Assembly: GCF_902499335.1 (NCBI RefSeq) | Contig: NZ_CABVQK010000001.1 | Location: 851,886 to 915,885, forward strand | DNA length: 64,000 bases | Source: Burkholderia lata | Lineage (GTDB): Bacteria > Pseudomonadota > Gammaproteobacteria > Burkholderiales > Burkholderiaceae | Direction of reading: 5' to 3' | Shown here: piece by piece, positions 25,025-34,385 of the stretch | Layout of the letters: the number at the start of each line of letters is the position of its first letter | How positions within the stretch are numbered: the stretch's first letter is position 1 | Position numbers and translations under genes: made by a program | Notes under the pieces: model-generated | The model's database searches: none | Told to the model about the DNA's origin: nothing | What the model saw: the letters and a program-made list of their open reading frames with translations, nothing else

Positions 25025-26449
25025 ATGCGCACCGAACGCAACTACGTGAACGGCCGTTTCGTCGCCCCGGAAAGCGACACGTTCATCGTCGTCCACAATC
25101 CCGCCACCGAAGCGCCGTTCGCGCGCGTGCCGGCCGCGACGCCGGCCGACGCGCTCGCCGCCGTCGACGCCGCGGCCGCCGCGCAGAAGGCGTGGCGCAA
25201 GCTGCCGAGCGCCGAGCGCGCCGCGTACCTGCACCGCTTCGCCGACGCGCTGACCGCGCGCGCGCCCGAGATCGGCGCGGTGCTCGCTCAGGAATCCGGC
25301 AAGAGCGTCGAGGACGCATCGAACGAAGCCGTCTACGCGGGCCAGATCACGCGCTACCACGCCGAGTGGGCGCGCCGGATCGAGGGCGAGATCATCCCGA
25401 GCGACACCCCCGACGAGAACCTGTTCCTGCAGCGCGAGCCGATCGGCGTCGTCGCGTGCCTGATCCCGTTCAACTACCCCGTCTACACGCTGCTGCGCAA
25501 GGTCGCGCCCGCGCTGATCGCCGGCAACACCGTGGTCGTGCGGCCGAGCAACCACACGCCGGTGTCCGCGTTCGAGATCGCGAAGGCTGTCGACGATGCC
25601 GGCTTCCCGCCGGGCGTCGTCAACATCCTGACGATGGACCACGCGACGGCCGAAGCGCTGTGCACGCATCCGGCGGTCGGCATGATCACGCTGACCGGCA
25701 GCGTGAACGCGGGCCGCAAGGTGCTCGACTACTGCAAGGCGAACATCGCGAAGCCGTCGCTCGAACTCGGCGGCAAGACGCCCGCGATCATCGAGCCCGA
25801 CGCCGACCTCGAACGCGCGGCCGCCGCGCTCGTCGCGTCGAAGACGACGCACTGCGGCCAGCTCTGCACGGCCATCGAGCGCGTGTACGTGCACGACAGC
25901 GTGCATGACCGCTTCGTCGCGCTGCTGAAGGAGAAGATGGCAGCCGTGCGCATCGGCGACCGTGCCGAAGACGCGACGCGGATGGGCCCGCTCGTCAGTG
26001 CCTCGGCGCGCGCGCACATCCACGGGATGGTCGAACGCGCGATCGCGGCCGGCGCGACGCTCGAGACCGGCGGCGCGATCCCCGCCGGCCCCGGCTTCTT
26101 CTACCCGGCCACGCTGCTCACCGGCGTGCGGCAGGACATGGAAATCGTGCAGGAGGAAACCTTCGGCCCGATCATGCCCGTGCTGCGCTACACGACGATC
26201 GACGAAGCGATCGCGCAGGCGAACGACCACCAGTTCGGCCTGTCGTCGGTGCTCTACACCGAGCACTACCGCACCGCGATGACCGTCGCGAACGCGATCG
26301 AAGCCGGCGAGCTGTACGTGAACCGCACGCCGGCCGATCCGTACCAGGGCTTTCACGCCGGCTGGAAGCGCTCGGGGCTCGGCGGCGACGACGGCAAGCA
26401 CGGGATGCTCGAATTCACGCAGACGCGCCTCGTCGTCATGAAGTACTGA
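25025..26449 (+). CDS. aldehyde dehydrogenase (lactaldehyde dehydrogenase AldA-like)
   Basis: A 474-residue NAD-dependent aldehyde dehydrogenase. Catalytic E247 (SLELGGKTP) and C281 (HCGQLCTAIERV) are present, and the nucleotide-binding segment LIPFNYPVYTLLRKVAPALI at about 146-165 resembles E. coli AldA rather than betaine-aldehyde enzymes. It oxidises a small hydroxyaldehyde such as lactaldehyde or glycolaldehyde to the acid. GGAGGAG lies 8 bases before ATG 25025. First gene of a four-gene catabolic operon. Confidence 0.9.
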   Translation: MRTERNYVNGRFVAPESDTFIVVHNPATEAPFARVPAATPADALAAVDAAAAAQKAWRKLPSAERAAYLHRFADALTARAPEIGAVLAQESGKSVEDASNEAVYAGQITRYHAEWARRIEGEIIPSDTPDENLFLQREPIGVVACLIPFNYPVYTLLRKVAPALIAGNTVVVRPSNHTPVSAFEIAKAVDDAGFPPGVVNILTMDHATAEALCTHPAVGMITLTGSVNAGRKVLDYCKANIAKPSLELGGKTPAIIEPDADLERAAAALVASKTTHCGQLCTAIERVYVHDSVHDRFVALLKEKMAAVRIGDRAEDATRMGPLVSASARAHIHGMVERAIAAGATLETGGAIPAGPGFFYPATLLTGVRQDMEIVQEETFGPIMPVLRYTTIDEAIAQANDHQFGLSSVLYTEHYRTAMTVANAIEAGELYVNRTPADPYQGFHAGWKRSGLGGDDGKHGMLEFTQTRLVVMKY

Positions 26450-26581
26450 CGCCGCAACGCCGACGCACCGTTTCCGGCGCGCGCACCAAGACACCACGCC
26501 GCGCGCGCCGCCCCTGATCCAGCCAGAACATAAAGAACCTGCAGGCGTCCGCTTCAAGGACGCCTCATGGAGGAAGACATC

Positions 26582-27904
26582 ATGCCGACCCAACCGTCGA
26601 CGCCCGCCGCGTCGCTCGCGTTGCACGACGACGCACATCCGTCGCAGCATTCGCGCGCACAACGTTACCTGCAACTGCTGCTGCTCGTGATTGCCGCGGG
26701 CGCGATCTACCCGATGCTGTATCTGCGGCAGGTGTACCAGCCGACGATGCTGCAGTTCTTCCATATCGACGACGTGCAGCTCGGCTACCTGTATTCGTCG
26801 CTCGGCACGATCTTCCTCATCAGCTACCTGCCGAGCGGCTGGCTCGCCGACCGCCTGTCGCCGCGCTGGCTGATCTGCTTCTCGCTGCTCGCCACCGGCG
26901 CGCTCGGGCTCGTGTACGCGACCGGGCCGTCGTTCAACACGCTCGTGCTGATCTTCGGCGGCTGGGGGCTGACCACCGGCCTCACGTTCTGGGCCGCCGT
27001 GATCAAGCGCGTGAACATGATCGCGGGCCCCGACGAACAGGGCCGCTTCTTCGGGCTGCTCGACGGCGGCCGCGGGCTCGTCGAGGCGCTGCTCGCGACG
27101 ATCGCGATCACGTTGTTCGCGTACGTGACCCAGGCGCGTGGCGGCACCGATGCAGCCGGCTTCACGCTCGTCGTCCACCTGTACGCATTCTTCTGCATTG
27201 CGCTCGGCGTGCTGCTCGCGCTGGTGAAGGATCCGTCGCACACGAGCGATCGCGCTGCGGCCACGAATCGCCGCCGCGGCAACGTGCTGACCGACCTGAA
27301 GACGCTCGCGGCGATCCCCGAGCTGTGGCTCGTCGCGGCGATCGTGTTCTGCGGCTACCAGGTGTTCTGGGCGACCTACAGCTTCTCGGCGTACCTGCAC
27401 GAAGGCAATTTCGGGCTCAGCGCGACGGCGGCCGGCTTCATCACGACGCTCAAGCTGTGGATGCGCCCCGTCGGCGGCATCGGCGGCGGCTTCCTCGGCG
27501 ATCGCGTGTCCAAGGTGTCCGTGCTGTTCTGGGCGCTGGTGTTCGCCGCGCTGTCGCTCGTCGGGCTGATCGCCGCGCCCCCGCACAGCCCGCAGGCGAT
27601 GCTCGTCGTGCTCGTGCTGTTCATCGGCATCCTCACCTACGCGATCCGCGGCCTGTACTGGTCGCTGCTCGACGACTGCAAGGTGCCGACGCATTGCGCG
27701 GGCCTCGCGATCGGCCTGATCTCGGTGCTCGGCTACTCGCCCGACGTGTTCGTGCCGCTGATCAACGGCTACGTGACGCAGACCTACCCGGGCGCGCACG
27801 GCTACCAGCTCTATTTCGGCTATATCGCGGCCATCGCGCTCTGCGGCGCGGGCGCCGCGGCATACCTCAAACACCGCCTCAACCGCATCCAGGAGTCCGC
27901 ATGA
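26582..27904 (+). CDS. MFS transporter
   Basis: A 440-residue transporter with about 12 spans, starting at MPTQPSTPAASLALHDDAHP with GGAGGA upstream. The MFS loop motif GWLADRLSPRWLI follows span 2. LYLRQVYQPTMLQFFHID near the N-terminus is characteristic of a subgroup found with organic-acid or sugar-acid catabolic genes. It presumably imports the compound processed by the neighbouring dehydratase, oxidoreductase and aldehyde dehydrogenase. Its stop overlaps the next start (ATGA). Confidence 0.88.
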   Translation: MPTQPSTPAASLALHDDAHPSQHSRAQRYLQLLLLVIAAGAIYPMLYLRQVYQPTMLQFFHIDDVQLGYLYSSLGTIFLISYLPSGWLADRLSPRWLICFSLLATGALGLVYATGPSFNTLVLIFGGWGLTTGLTFWAAVIKRVNMIAGPDEQGRFFGLLDGGRGLVEALLATIAITLFAYVTQARGGTDAAGFTLVVHLYAFFCIALGVLLALVKDPSHTSDRAAATNRRRGNVLTDLKTLAAIPELWLVAAIVFCGYQVFWATYSFSAYLHEGNFGLSATAAGFITTLKLWMRPVGGIGGGFLGDRVSKVSVLFWALVFAALSLVGLIAAPPHSPQAMLVVLVLFIGILTYAIRGLYWSLLDDCKVPTHCAGLAIGLISVLGYSPDVFVPLINGYVTQTYPGAHGYQLYFGYIAAIALCGAGAAAYLKHRLNRIQESA

Positions 27905-29118
27905 AGATCGTTTCGCTCGAAACCCATATCGTCGCCGTGCCGCCGCCGCATGTCGGCGGGATGTACTGGATCTTCGTGAAGCTGAAGACCGACGACGGCA
28001 TCGAAGGCGTCGGCGAGATCTACTCGGCGACGTTCGGCCCGAAGGCGATGGCCCCGATCATCGACGACGTGTTCGAACGCCACCTGCTGAACCGCGACCC
28101 GCATCACGTCGAGCGACTGTTCCGCCAGGCCTATTCGAGCGGCTTCACGCAGCGGCCCGATCTCACGATGATGGGTGTCGTCAGCGGCCTCGAGATGGCG
28201 TGCTGGGACATCATCGGCAAGGCCGCCGGCAAGCCCGTGTATGAACTGCTCGGCGGGAAGATCCACGAACGGCTGCGCTCATACACCTACCTGTACCCGA
28301 AGAACGCGAAGGGCGAATACGACTACGACGATCCCGACCTCGCGGCCGAATGCGCGGCCGAGAACGTGAAGCTCGGCTTCACGGCCGTCAAGTTCGATCC
28401 GGCCGGCCCGTACACGGCCTACTCGGGCCACCAGCTGTCGCTCGAAGTGCTCGACCGCTGCGAGACGTTCTGCCGAAAAGTGCGCGAAGCCGTCGGCAGC
28501 AAGGCCGACCTGCTGTTCGGCACGCACGGGCAGATGGTGCCGTCGTCGGCAATCCGGCTCGCAAAGCGGCTCGAGAAATACGACCCGCTGTGGTTCGAGG
28601 AACCCGTGCCGCCCGGCCAGGAAGAAGCGATCGCGCAAGTCGCAAGGCACACGTCGATTCCAATCGCGACCGGCGAGCGCCTGACGACCAAGTACGAATT
28701 CCACAAGCTGCTGCAAGCCGGTGGCGCGTCGATCCTGCAACTGAACGTCGCGCGCGTGGGTGGCCTGCTCGAAGCGAAGAAGATCGCGACGCTCGCCGAA
28801 GTGCACTACGCGCAGATCGCGCCGCACCTGTACAACGGGCCGGTGGGCGCGGCCGCGAGCATCCAGCTCGCGACCTGCACGCCGAACTTCCTGATCCAGG
28901 AAAGCATCATGACGTGGGGCGGTTTCCACGCGGAAGTCGTGAAGACGCCGATCCGCTGGGAAGACGGCTACATCATCCCGTCGAACGAGCCGGGCCTCGG
29001 CATCGAGCTCGACATGGACGTCGTGAAGCGCCACACGCCGTACACCGGCGAACGGCTTCACCTGCAGATGGGCGAACACCCCGTCGACGTGAAGGATCTC
29101 GCCCCCGCGAAGGGCTGA
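27901..29118 (+). CDS. enolase-superfamily dehydratase (mandelate racemase/muconate lactonizing family)
   Basis: A 405-residue enolase-superfamily protein, probably an acid-sugar dehydratase. Catalytic-type residues visible are K164 (AVKFDPAGPYT), E233 (WFEEPVPPG), E259 (IATGERL) and H309 (IAPHLYNGPV). At the third-strand position, where many members have an Asp metal ligand, it reads GTHGQM (207-212), as I recall for some galactarate-type dehydratases. Overlap by four bases with the transporter and 15 bases to the GMC gene place it in the operon centre. Substrate unproven. Confidence 0.85.
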   Translation: MKIVSLETHIVAVPPPHVGGMYWIFVKLKTDDGIEGVGEIYSATFGPKAMAPIIDDVFERHLLNRDPHHVERLFRQAYSSGFTQRPDLTMMGVVSGLEMACWDIIGKAAGKPVYELLGGKIHERLRSYTYLYPKNAKGEYDYDDPDLAAECAAENVKLGFTAVKFDPAGPYTAYSGHQLSLEVLDRCETFCRKVREAVGSKADLLFGTHGQMVPSSAIRLAKRLEKYDPLWFEEPVPPGQEEAIAQVARHTSIPIATGERLTTKYEFHKLLQAGGASILQLNVARVGGLLEAKKIATLAEVHYAQIAPHLYNGPVGAAASIQLATCTPNFLIQESIMTWGGFHAEVVKTPIRWEDGYIIPSNEPGLGIELDMDVVKRHTPYTGERLHLQMGEHPVDVKDLAPAKG

Positions 29119-29133
29119 GCGCAAAGGACAGAC

Positions 29134-30801
29134 ATGAGCTACGACTACATCATCGTCGGCGCAGGCTCGGCCGGCTGCATCCTGGCGAACCGCCTGAGCG
29201 AATCGGGCCGGCACTCGGTGCTGCTGCTCGAAGCGGGCGAACGCGACGCATCGTTCTGGTTCAAGGTGCCGGTCGGCTTCACGAAGACCTACTACAACCG
29301 CCGCTACAACTGGATGTACTACAGCGAACCCGAGGCGCAACTCGCCGACCGCAAGCTGTACTGCCCGCGCGGCAAGGTGGTCGGCGGATCGGGCTCGATC
29401 AACGCGATGGTCTACGTGCGCGGCCAGCGCAGCGACTACGACGACTGGGCGAATGCCGGCAATCCGGGCTGGGCGTACTACGACGTGCTGCCGTACTTCC
29501 GCAAGCTCGAAACCCATGCGGCCGGCACGACCGATCCTCAGCATCACGGCGCGACCGGGCCGATCCACATCACGTCGATGAAGGCCGACGTGCATCCGAT
29601 CGTCCACGAGTTCCTGAAGGGTTGCGGGCAACTGAACCTGCCGCGCACCGACGATTTCAACGGCGCGCAGTTCGAAGGCGCGGGCATCTACGACCTGAAC
29701 ACGAAAAACGGCGAACGCTGCTCCAGCAGCTTCGCGTACCTGCGCCCCGCGCTCGGCCGCGCGAACCTCACGCTGCGCTCTGGCGTGCTCGTGCGGCGCG
29801 TGACGTTCGACGGCACGCGCGCGACCGGCGTGGTCGTCGCGGGCGAGCACGGCGACGAAACGCTCGTGGCCAGGCACGAGGTGATCCTCGCGGCCGGCGC
29901 GGTCGATACGCCGAAGCTGCTGCAACTGTCGGGCGTCGGCGATCCGTCGTTGCTCGCGCGCGAGCGCGTGCCGCTCGTGCATGCGCTGCCGGCCGTCGGC
30001 CGCAACCTGCAGGACCACCTGTGCGTGAGCTTCTACTTCAAGGCGAACCGGCCGACGCTGAACGACGAGATGGGGACGCTCATCGGCAAGATGAAGATCG
30101 GCTTGCGCTACCTGCTGACGAAGCGCGGCCCGCTCGCGATGAGCGTGAACCAGGCGGGCGGCTTCTTCCGCGGCACGGACGGAGCGTCGGAGCCGAACAT
30201 CCAGCTCTACTTCAACCCGCTGTCGTACCGGATTCCGAAGAGCGACCGCGCGAGCATCAAGCCCGAGCCTTATTCGGGCTTCCTGATCGCGTTCAACCCG
30301 TGCCGTCCGACGAGCCGCGGCACGATCGAGATCGCGTCGAACCGCGCGGAAGATGCCGCGAAGATCCACATCAACGCGCTCACCACGCAGAAGGATCTCG
30401 ACGAGGCCGTGCAGGGCAGCAAGGTAATTCGTGCGCTGATGCGCGCGCCGGCGCTGAAGTCGATGACCGTCGAGGAAATCTCGCCGGGGCCGCAGGTCGA
30501 TTCGGACGAAGCGATGCTGCAGTACTTCCGTGAGCAATCGGGGTCGATCTATCACCTGTGCGGCTCGTGCGCGATGGGCCCGGACGCGGCGACATCGGTG
30601 GTCGATGCCTCGCTGCGCGTGCACGGGTTGCAGGCGCTGCGGATCGTCGATGCGTCGGTGTTCCCGAACATCACGTCGGGCAACATCAATGCGCCGACGA
30701 TGATGGTCGCGGAGAAAGGCGCGGATTTGATTCTTGCGGATGCGGGGCACGGCGAGACGGCGGCGGCCCGGGTGCACGAACGCGAAACGGCAGCTCACTG
30801 A
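29134..30801 (+). CDS. GMC-family FAD oxidoreductase (choline dehydrogenase-like)
   Basis: A 555-residue flavoprotein that oxidises an alcohol to an aldehyde. The FAD-binding GAGSAG is at residues 9-14 (YDYIIVGAGSAGCILANRLS), the second GMC signature GKVVGGSGSINAMVYVRGQ follows near 85, and the C-terminal active-site region has YHLCGSCAMGPD and ITSGNINAPTMMVAEKGADL. As last gene of the operon it could produce the aldehyde used by the AldA-like enzyme. Similar to BetA, but BetB and BetI are not adjacent, so choline is not implied. Confidence 0.9.
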   Translation: MSYDYIIVGAGSAGCILANRLSESGRHSVLLLEAGERDASFWFKVPVGFTKTYYNRRYNWMYYSEPEAQLADRKLYCPRGKVVGGSGSINAMVYVRGQRSDYDDWANAGNPGWAYYDVLPYFRKLETHAAGTTDPQHHGATGPIHITSMKADVHPIVHEFLKGCGQLNLPRTDDFNGAQFEGAGIYDLNTKNGERCSSSFAYLRPALGRANLTLRSGVLVRRVTFDGTRATGVVVAGEHGDETLVARHEVILAAGAVDTPKLLQLSGVGDPSLLARERVPLVHALPAVGRNLQDHLCVSFYFKANRPTLNDEMGTLIGKMKIGLRYLLTKRGPLAMSVNQAGGFFRGTDGASEPNIQLYFNPLSYRIPKSDRASIKPEPYSGFLIAFNPCRPTSRGTIEIASNRAEDAAKIHINALTTQKDLDEAVQGSKVIRALMRAPALKSMTVEEISPGPQVDSDEAMLQYFREQSGSIYHLCGSCAMGPDAATSVVDASLRVHGLQALRIVDASVFPNITSGNINAPTMMVAEKGADLILADAGHGETAAARVHERETAAH

Positions 30802-30848
30802 CGCACGGCGGATTTCAGTCTCACCGCTTCATTCCGGTTCACGGCAGC

Positions 30849-31958
30849 TCAATTGAGCGCTGCCGTGACCGCGCTCCAGAAGGTCGGGGCCTCATCGCCC
30901 AGGGCCCACATCGACACGCCGGCGAGATCGAGCGTCTTCGCGAACTGCGCTTTCGCCTGAATACCCTGCGCCGTCTCGTACCAGAACTCATGTGCGCTGC
31001 CGTCCGCCGCGGTGTAGCGGATATGAGCGGCCTGGGTCGCCGCGTCCCACTCCGGCGTCGCGCCGGCCGAAGCGAGCAGGGCCGGCGTGTCCTTGTAAGC
31101 GACCGACGTACCTGTACCAGCGGTCAGGTTCCAGTCATAGCCGTAGGCCGGCAAGCCCAGCAGGATCTTGTTCGCCGGGATCTGCCCGGACGCGTATTGC
31201 AGCGACGCCAGCATCCAGTCGCTACCCGCGACCGGCCCCGGCGTCCGGCCCGGAACCGTCTCGTCGTAGGTCATCACCTGGATCAGGTCCGCGCTCCGGC
31301 CGAGCGCCGCGTAATCGTAGGGCCACGTCCATGTGTTGGTCGAATCGTCGCTCGTCTTGGCAGGCACGCTCAGCACCAGCGTGGAGTGGATCGCGTGCAA
31401 TTGTGCAGCCAGGTCGGTCACGAAGCGGGTGTATGCATCGCGGTCCGCAGGATCGACGCCTTCGAAATCAAGATTGATACCGGTAAGGTTCGCCGTCCTG
31501 GCGAGCGCAACGATGTTCTGGAGCGCGGCGGCACGGTTGGTCACCAGGGCGCCGTGGGCGATCGCCGGATCGAAGTCCGTCGCACCGAAATTGGAAATGC
31601 TCGCATACGACGCCCGCCCGGCAGCCGCGTCGCTTGCGATGAGGTTCGCCGGAAGCGTGCCGCTCAGCGTGCCGTCGGCCGCCACTAGGATGACGTCCAG
31701 CGACACGGCGGTGATCGGTATGGCGGCTGCGGTGGCGGAATTCATCGAGTCGCTGGTGCCGGTAAAGTAGCCGAGCACCTGTTTGGCCTGCGCGGCGACC
31801 GGTGGCGGTGCGGCCGGGCCGCTGGCTGCAGGCGCGCCGGCGGCCGGCGCATTCGACGTTGGTGTGGCCGTGCTCGTTGCCGACGCGCCGTCACCGCCGC
31901 CGCATCCGAATAATGCGAGCGTGGCGCCAACGGCGCAGATCAGGCTGACTACTTTCAT
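30849..31958 (-). CDS. GH18-family glycoside hydrolase lipoprotein
   Basis: A 369-residue exported lipoprotein. The lipobox is LFGC (C19), followed by a low-complexity Ala/Pro/Thr linker to about residue 58. The GH18 barrel then starts KQVLGYFTG. The catalytic strand reads TGINLDFEGVDP with E166 as acid, the YaaH/spore-hydrolase form of the DxxDxDxE motif. Later barrel parts are IQVMTYDE and KILLGLPAYGYDWNL. It should cleave beta-1,4-GlcNAc bonds of chitin or peptidoglycan at the cell surface. Start at ATG 31958, which gives the signal peptide. Confidence 0.88.
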   Translation of the reverse strand: MKVVSLICAVGATLALFGCGGGDGASATSTATPTSNAPAAGAPAASGPAAPPPVAAQAKQVLGYFTGTSDSMNSATAAAIPITAVSLDVILVAADGTLSGTLPANLIASDAAAGRASYASISNFGATDFDPAIAHGALVTNRAAALQNIVALARTANLTGINLDFEGVDPADRDAYTRFVTDLAAQLHAIHSTLVLSVPAKTSDDSTNTWTWPYDYAALGRSADLIQVMTYDETVPGRTPGPVAGSDWMLASLQYASGQIPANKILLGLPAYGYDWNLTAGTGTSVAYKDTPALLASAGATPEWDAATQAAHIRYTAADGSAHEFWYETAQGIQAKAQFAKTLDLAGVSMWALGDEAPTFWSAVTAALN

Positions 31959-32166
31959 GGCGGTCCCGTTAGGCTCTTTCGTAGCCGAAATTAACGGTGC
32001 GTCCAGCAGAAACTTGAATGGATGCGCAGCACGAGGAGGCAGCCGTGCTGCCGGCATTGGGTACACATTGACAGGCGCTTCATCGGGACGACTCGAGGGA
32101 TCGCGCCGTTTCCCCGAAGGAGAGTCACATGGGGATACACCCGCCTGGTCATGGAGATGCACAGTG

Positions 32167-32460
32167 ATGCGCATACCGTTTCGCTACGTCCGTGCCACTA
32201 CCTGTGCCGGCCTGCTGCTGTTTCAGGGCGAGGCGCTGGCGCAGACGCCGGACGACCAATCGACGCAGGAGAATTTTTCCGCGCTGCGCCGGGAAGTCGA
32301 CCAGCACCGGAAAGAACGGGATGCGCTCAAGCGCAGTCTCGCCGGGGAAGAAGCGAATCTCGCCCGCCTGAGCCGTGCGCTGGACAACCGCGCGCTCGCG
32401 GGCAAGCGCGGCGCGGGCACCGGCGACACGGGTTCACGCAAGAAGATGCGGCGCGCATGA
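32167..32460 (+). CDS. small exported coiled-coil protein
   Basis: A 97-residue protein with a signal peptide (MRIPFRYVRATTCAGLLLFQ then GEALAQ, cleavage likely after ALA). The mature part is almost entirely charged and helical (LRREVDQHRKERDALKRSLA), a short coiled coil ending in a basic tail. GGAGA lies 9 bases upstream of ATG 32167. No family named. It ends just before a strong bidirectional terminator and stands alone. Confidence 0.65.
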   Translation: MRIPFRYVRATTCAGLLLFQGEALAQTPDDQSTQENFSALRREVDQHRKERDALKRSLAGEEANLARLSRALDNRALAGKRGAGTGDTGSRKKMRRA

Positions 32461-32465
32461 ACACA

Positions 32466-32494
32466 AAAGGGCGGCACCGCGTGTGCCGCCCTTT
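32466..32494. terminator. bidirectional Rho-independent terminator
   Basis: AAAGGGCGGCAC (32466-32477) and GTGCCGCCCTTT (32483-32494) form a perfect 12-bp stem with a 5-base loop, with A and T ends on both strands. It lies between the converging 32460 and 32514 stops and can serve both. Confidence 0.9.
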
Positions 32495-32513
32495 CGCCTT
32501 GCGCTGCGATACG

Positions 32514-33335
32514 TCAATTCACACTCGACCGCTTCTCCACGAACCGCCGCACATACTCATCCGCCGGCCGCGACAGGATATCGTCCGGCGTCCCGACCTG
32601 CACGAGCGTACCGTCGCGCAAAATCGCGATCCGGTCGCCGATGCGCAATGCTTCGTCGAGATCGTGCGTGATGAACACGATCGTCTTCGACAGCGTCGCC
32701 TGCAGTTCGAGCAACTGATCCTGCATCTCGGTACGGATCAGCGGATCGAGTGCGGAAAACGCCTCGTCCATCAGCAGCACATCGGTATCGGCCGCCAGCG
32801 CGCGCGCCAGCCCGACACGCTGCCGCATCCCGCCCGACAGCTCGTCCGGATAGTGATCGCCATAGCCGTCGAGCCCGACCTTCGTCAGCCAGTTGCGCGC
32901 GGCCTCGGCCGCATCGTGCCGCTTCTCGCCGCGCGTGCGCAGCGCATACGCGGCGTTGTCGAGCACGGTCTGGTGCGGCAGCAGCCCGAAGTTTTGGAAC
33001 ACCATGCTGACCTTGAAGCGGCGCAGCTCGCGCAGCCCGTGCGCGTCGAGCTTGATCACGTCGCTACCGTCGATCACGATCTCGCCGGCCGTCGGCTCGA
33101 TCAGCCGGTTGAAGTGCCGCACGAGCGTCGATTTCCCGGAACCCGACAGCCCCATGATCACGAAGATCTCGCCCGACTCGATGCCGAGGCTCACGTCGTT
33201 GAGCCCGACGTTGCAGCCCGTTTCGGCCAGCACGTCGGCCTTGCGCTTGCCCGAGCGCAGCAGGTCGAGCACGCGCGCATGCGCGGCCTGCGGCCCGAAC
33301 AGCTTGTACACGTGTTTGACGTCGATGGTCGCCAT
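32514..33335 (-). CDS. proV: glycine betaine/proline-type ABC transporter ATPase
   Basis: A 273-residue ATPase for quaternary-amine uptake. Walker A is GLSGSGKST (62-70); the signature [16 protein letters not shown] and Walker [14 protein letters not shown] follow, then [12 protein letters not shown]. The insertion before Walker A and the [18 protein letters not shown] motif are typical of ProV/OpuAA/ChoV. It lacks the C-terminal CBS domains of the longer E. coli ProV. Third gene after proX and proW on the same strand; it starts 14 bases after the permease stop. Confidence 0.92.
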   Translation of the reverse strand: MATIDVKHVYKLFGPQAAHARVLDLLRSGKRKADVLAETGCNVGLNDVSLGIESGEIFVIMGLSGSGKSTLVRHFNRLIEPTAGEIVIDGSDVIKLDAHGLRELRRFKVSMVFQNFGLLPHQTVLDNAAYALRTRGEKRHDAAEAARNWLTKVGLDGYGDHYPDELSGGMRQRVGLARALAADTDVLLMDEAFSALDPLIRTEMQDQLLELQATLSKTIVFITHDLDEALRIGDRIAILRDGTLVQVGTPDDILSRPADEYVRRFVEKRSSVN

Positions 33336-33349
33336 GTCTGTCTCCGTTC

Positions 33350-34315
33350 CTATGCACGCGACGACTGCGTCGCCTGATTCGAATCGACGCCCGCCGACGA
33401 CGCCTTGCGCGGCAGCCGGTACGGCACGCGCGACGCGCCCTTCTGCCGGCGCTGCTGCGCGAGCCGCCGCCGTGCGCGGCGCTCCTGGCCGAAGCCCTGG
33501 CTGATCCGGTCGATCACGATCGCGAGAATCACGATCGCGAGGCCGGCCTGCGTGCCCTTGCCGACGTCGAGCGTCTGGATGCCCGCGAGCACGTCCTCGC
33601 CGAGCCCGCGCGAACCGATCATCGACGCGATCACGACCATCGACAGCGCCATCATCGTCGTCTGGTTGATGCCGGCCATGATGCTCGCCCGCGCAAGCGG
33701 CAGTTGCACGTTGACGAGCAGTTGCCAGCGCGTCGTGCCGAATGCGCGCGCGGCTTCCGTCACGTCCGGATCGACCTGGCGGATGCCGAGATCGGTCAGG
33801 CGGATCAGCGGCGGCAGCGCGTAGATGATCGTCGCGAGGATCGCGGGCACCTTGCCGAGGCCGAACAGCATCAGCACCGGGATCAGGTACACGAAGCTCG
33901 GCAGCGTCTGCATCACGTCGAGCACGGGCAGCAGCATCCGGCGCAGCCATGCGCTGCGCGATGCGAGGATGCCGACCGGCACGCCGATCGCGACCGACAG
34001 CACCGTCGCGACGAGCATCAGCGCGAGTGTCTGCATCAGCTTGTCCCACAGGCCGAAGCAGCCGATCGCGTAGAGCAGCAGCATGAAGAGCACACCGAGG
34101 CCGATGCGGCGCGTCGCATTCCACGCGATCGCGCCGACGACCAGCAGCACGAGCCACGGCGGCGCCACGCGCAGCGCGCCTTCGAGCGGTACGAGCAGGT
34201 AGCGCAGCACCAGCACGCTGAAGTGATGAAAGCCGTCGCCGTATTGCGCGACGAACGTCTCGAGCGCGCTGTTCACCCAGTCGGCGATCGACAGGTGCAG
34301 AAAGAAGCCGTTCAT
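33350..34315 (-). CDS. proW: glycine betaine/choline ABC transporter permease
   Basis: A 321-residue permease starting [20 protein letters not shown]. About seven hydrophobic spans, among them [31 protein letters not shown] segments and [12 protein letters not shown]. The docking loop reads [20 protein letters not shown]. Its size and loop match ProW/ChoW. The C-terminal 40 residues are basic ([15 protein letters not shown]) and cytoplasmic. It lies between the binding-protein and ATPase genes. Confidence 0.92.
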   Translation of the reverse strand: MNGFFLHLSIADWVNSALETFVAQYGDGFHHFSVLVLRYLLVPLEGALRVAPPWLVLLVVGAIAWNATRRIGLGVLFMLLLYAIGCFGLWDKLMQTLALMLVATVLSVAIGVPVGILASRSAWLRRMLLPVLDVMQTLPSFVYLIPVLMLFGLGKVPAILATIIYALPPLIRLTDLGIRQVDPDVTEAARAFGTTRWQLLVNVQLPLARASIMAGINQTTMMALSMVVIASMIGSRGLGEDVLAGIQTLDVGKGTQAGLAIVILAIVIDRISQGFGQERRARRRLAQQRRQKGASRVPYRLPRKASSAGVDSNQATQSSRA

Positions 34316-34385
34316 GTTGATTCTCCGTCGCGCCGCGAAGGCGCGTGACGGCGGCGGCAGGCGCGGGCCCGCCGCCGCGCGCAGG

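Noticed and set aside
24707..27874. Very long minus-strand open frame (about 1055 codons) opposite the aldehyde dehydrogenase and MFS genes
   Set aside because: The plus-strand genes have full family motifs. The antisense frame is Arg/Asp/Glu/Val-rich without any domain, an artefact of high third-position GC.
28279..30798. 839-codon minus-strand frame opposite the dehydratase and GMC genes
   Set aside because: Same codon-composition artefact; no recognisable domain or ribosome site.
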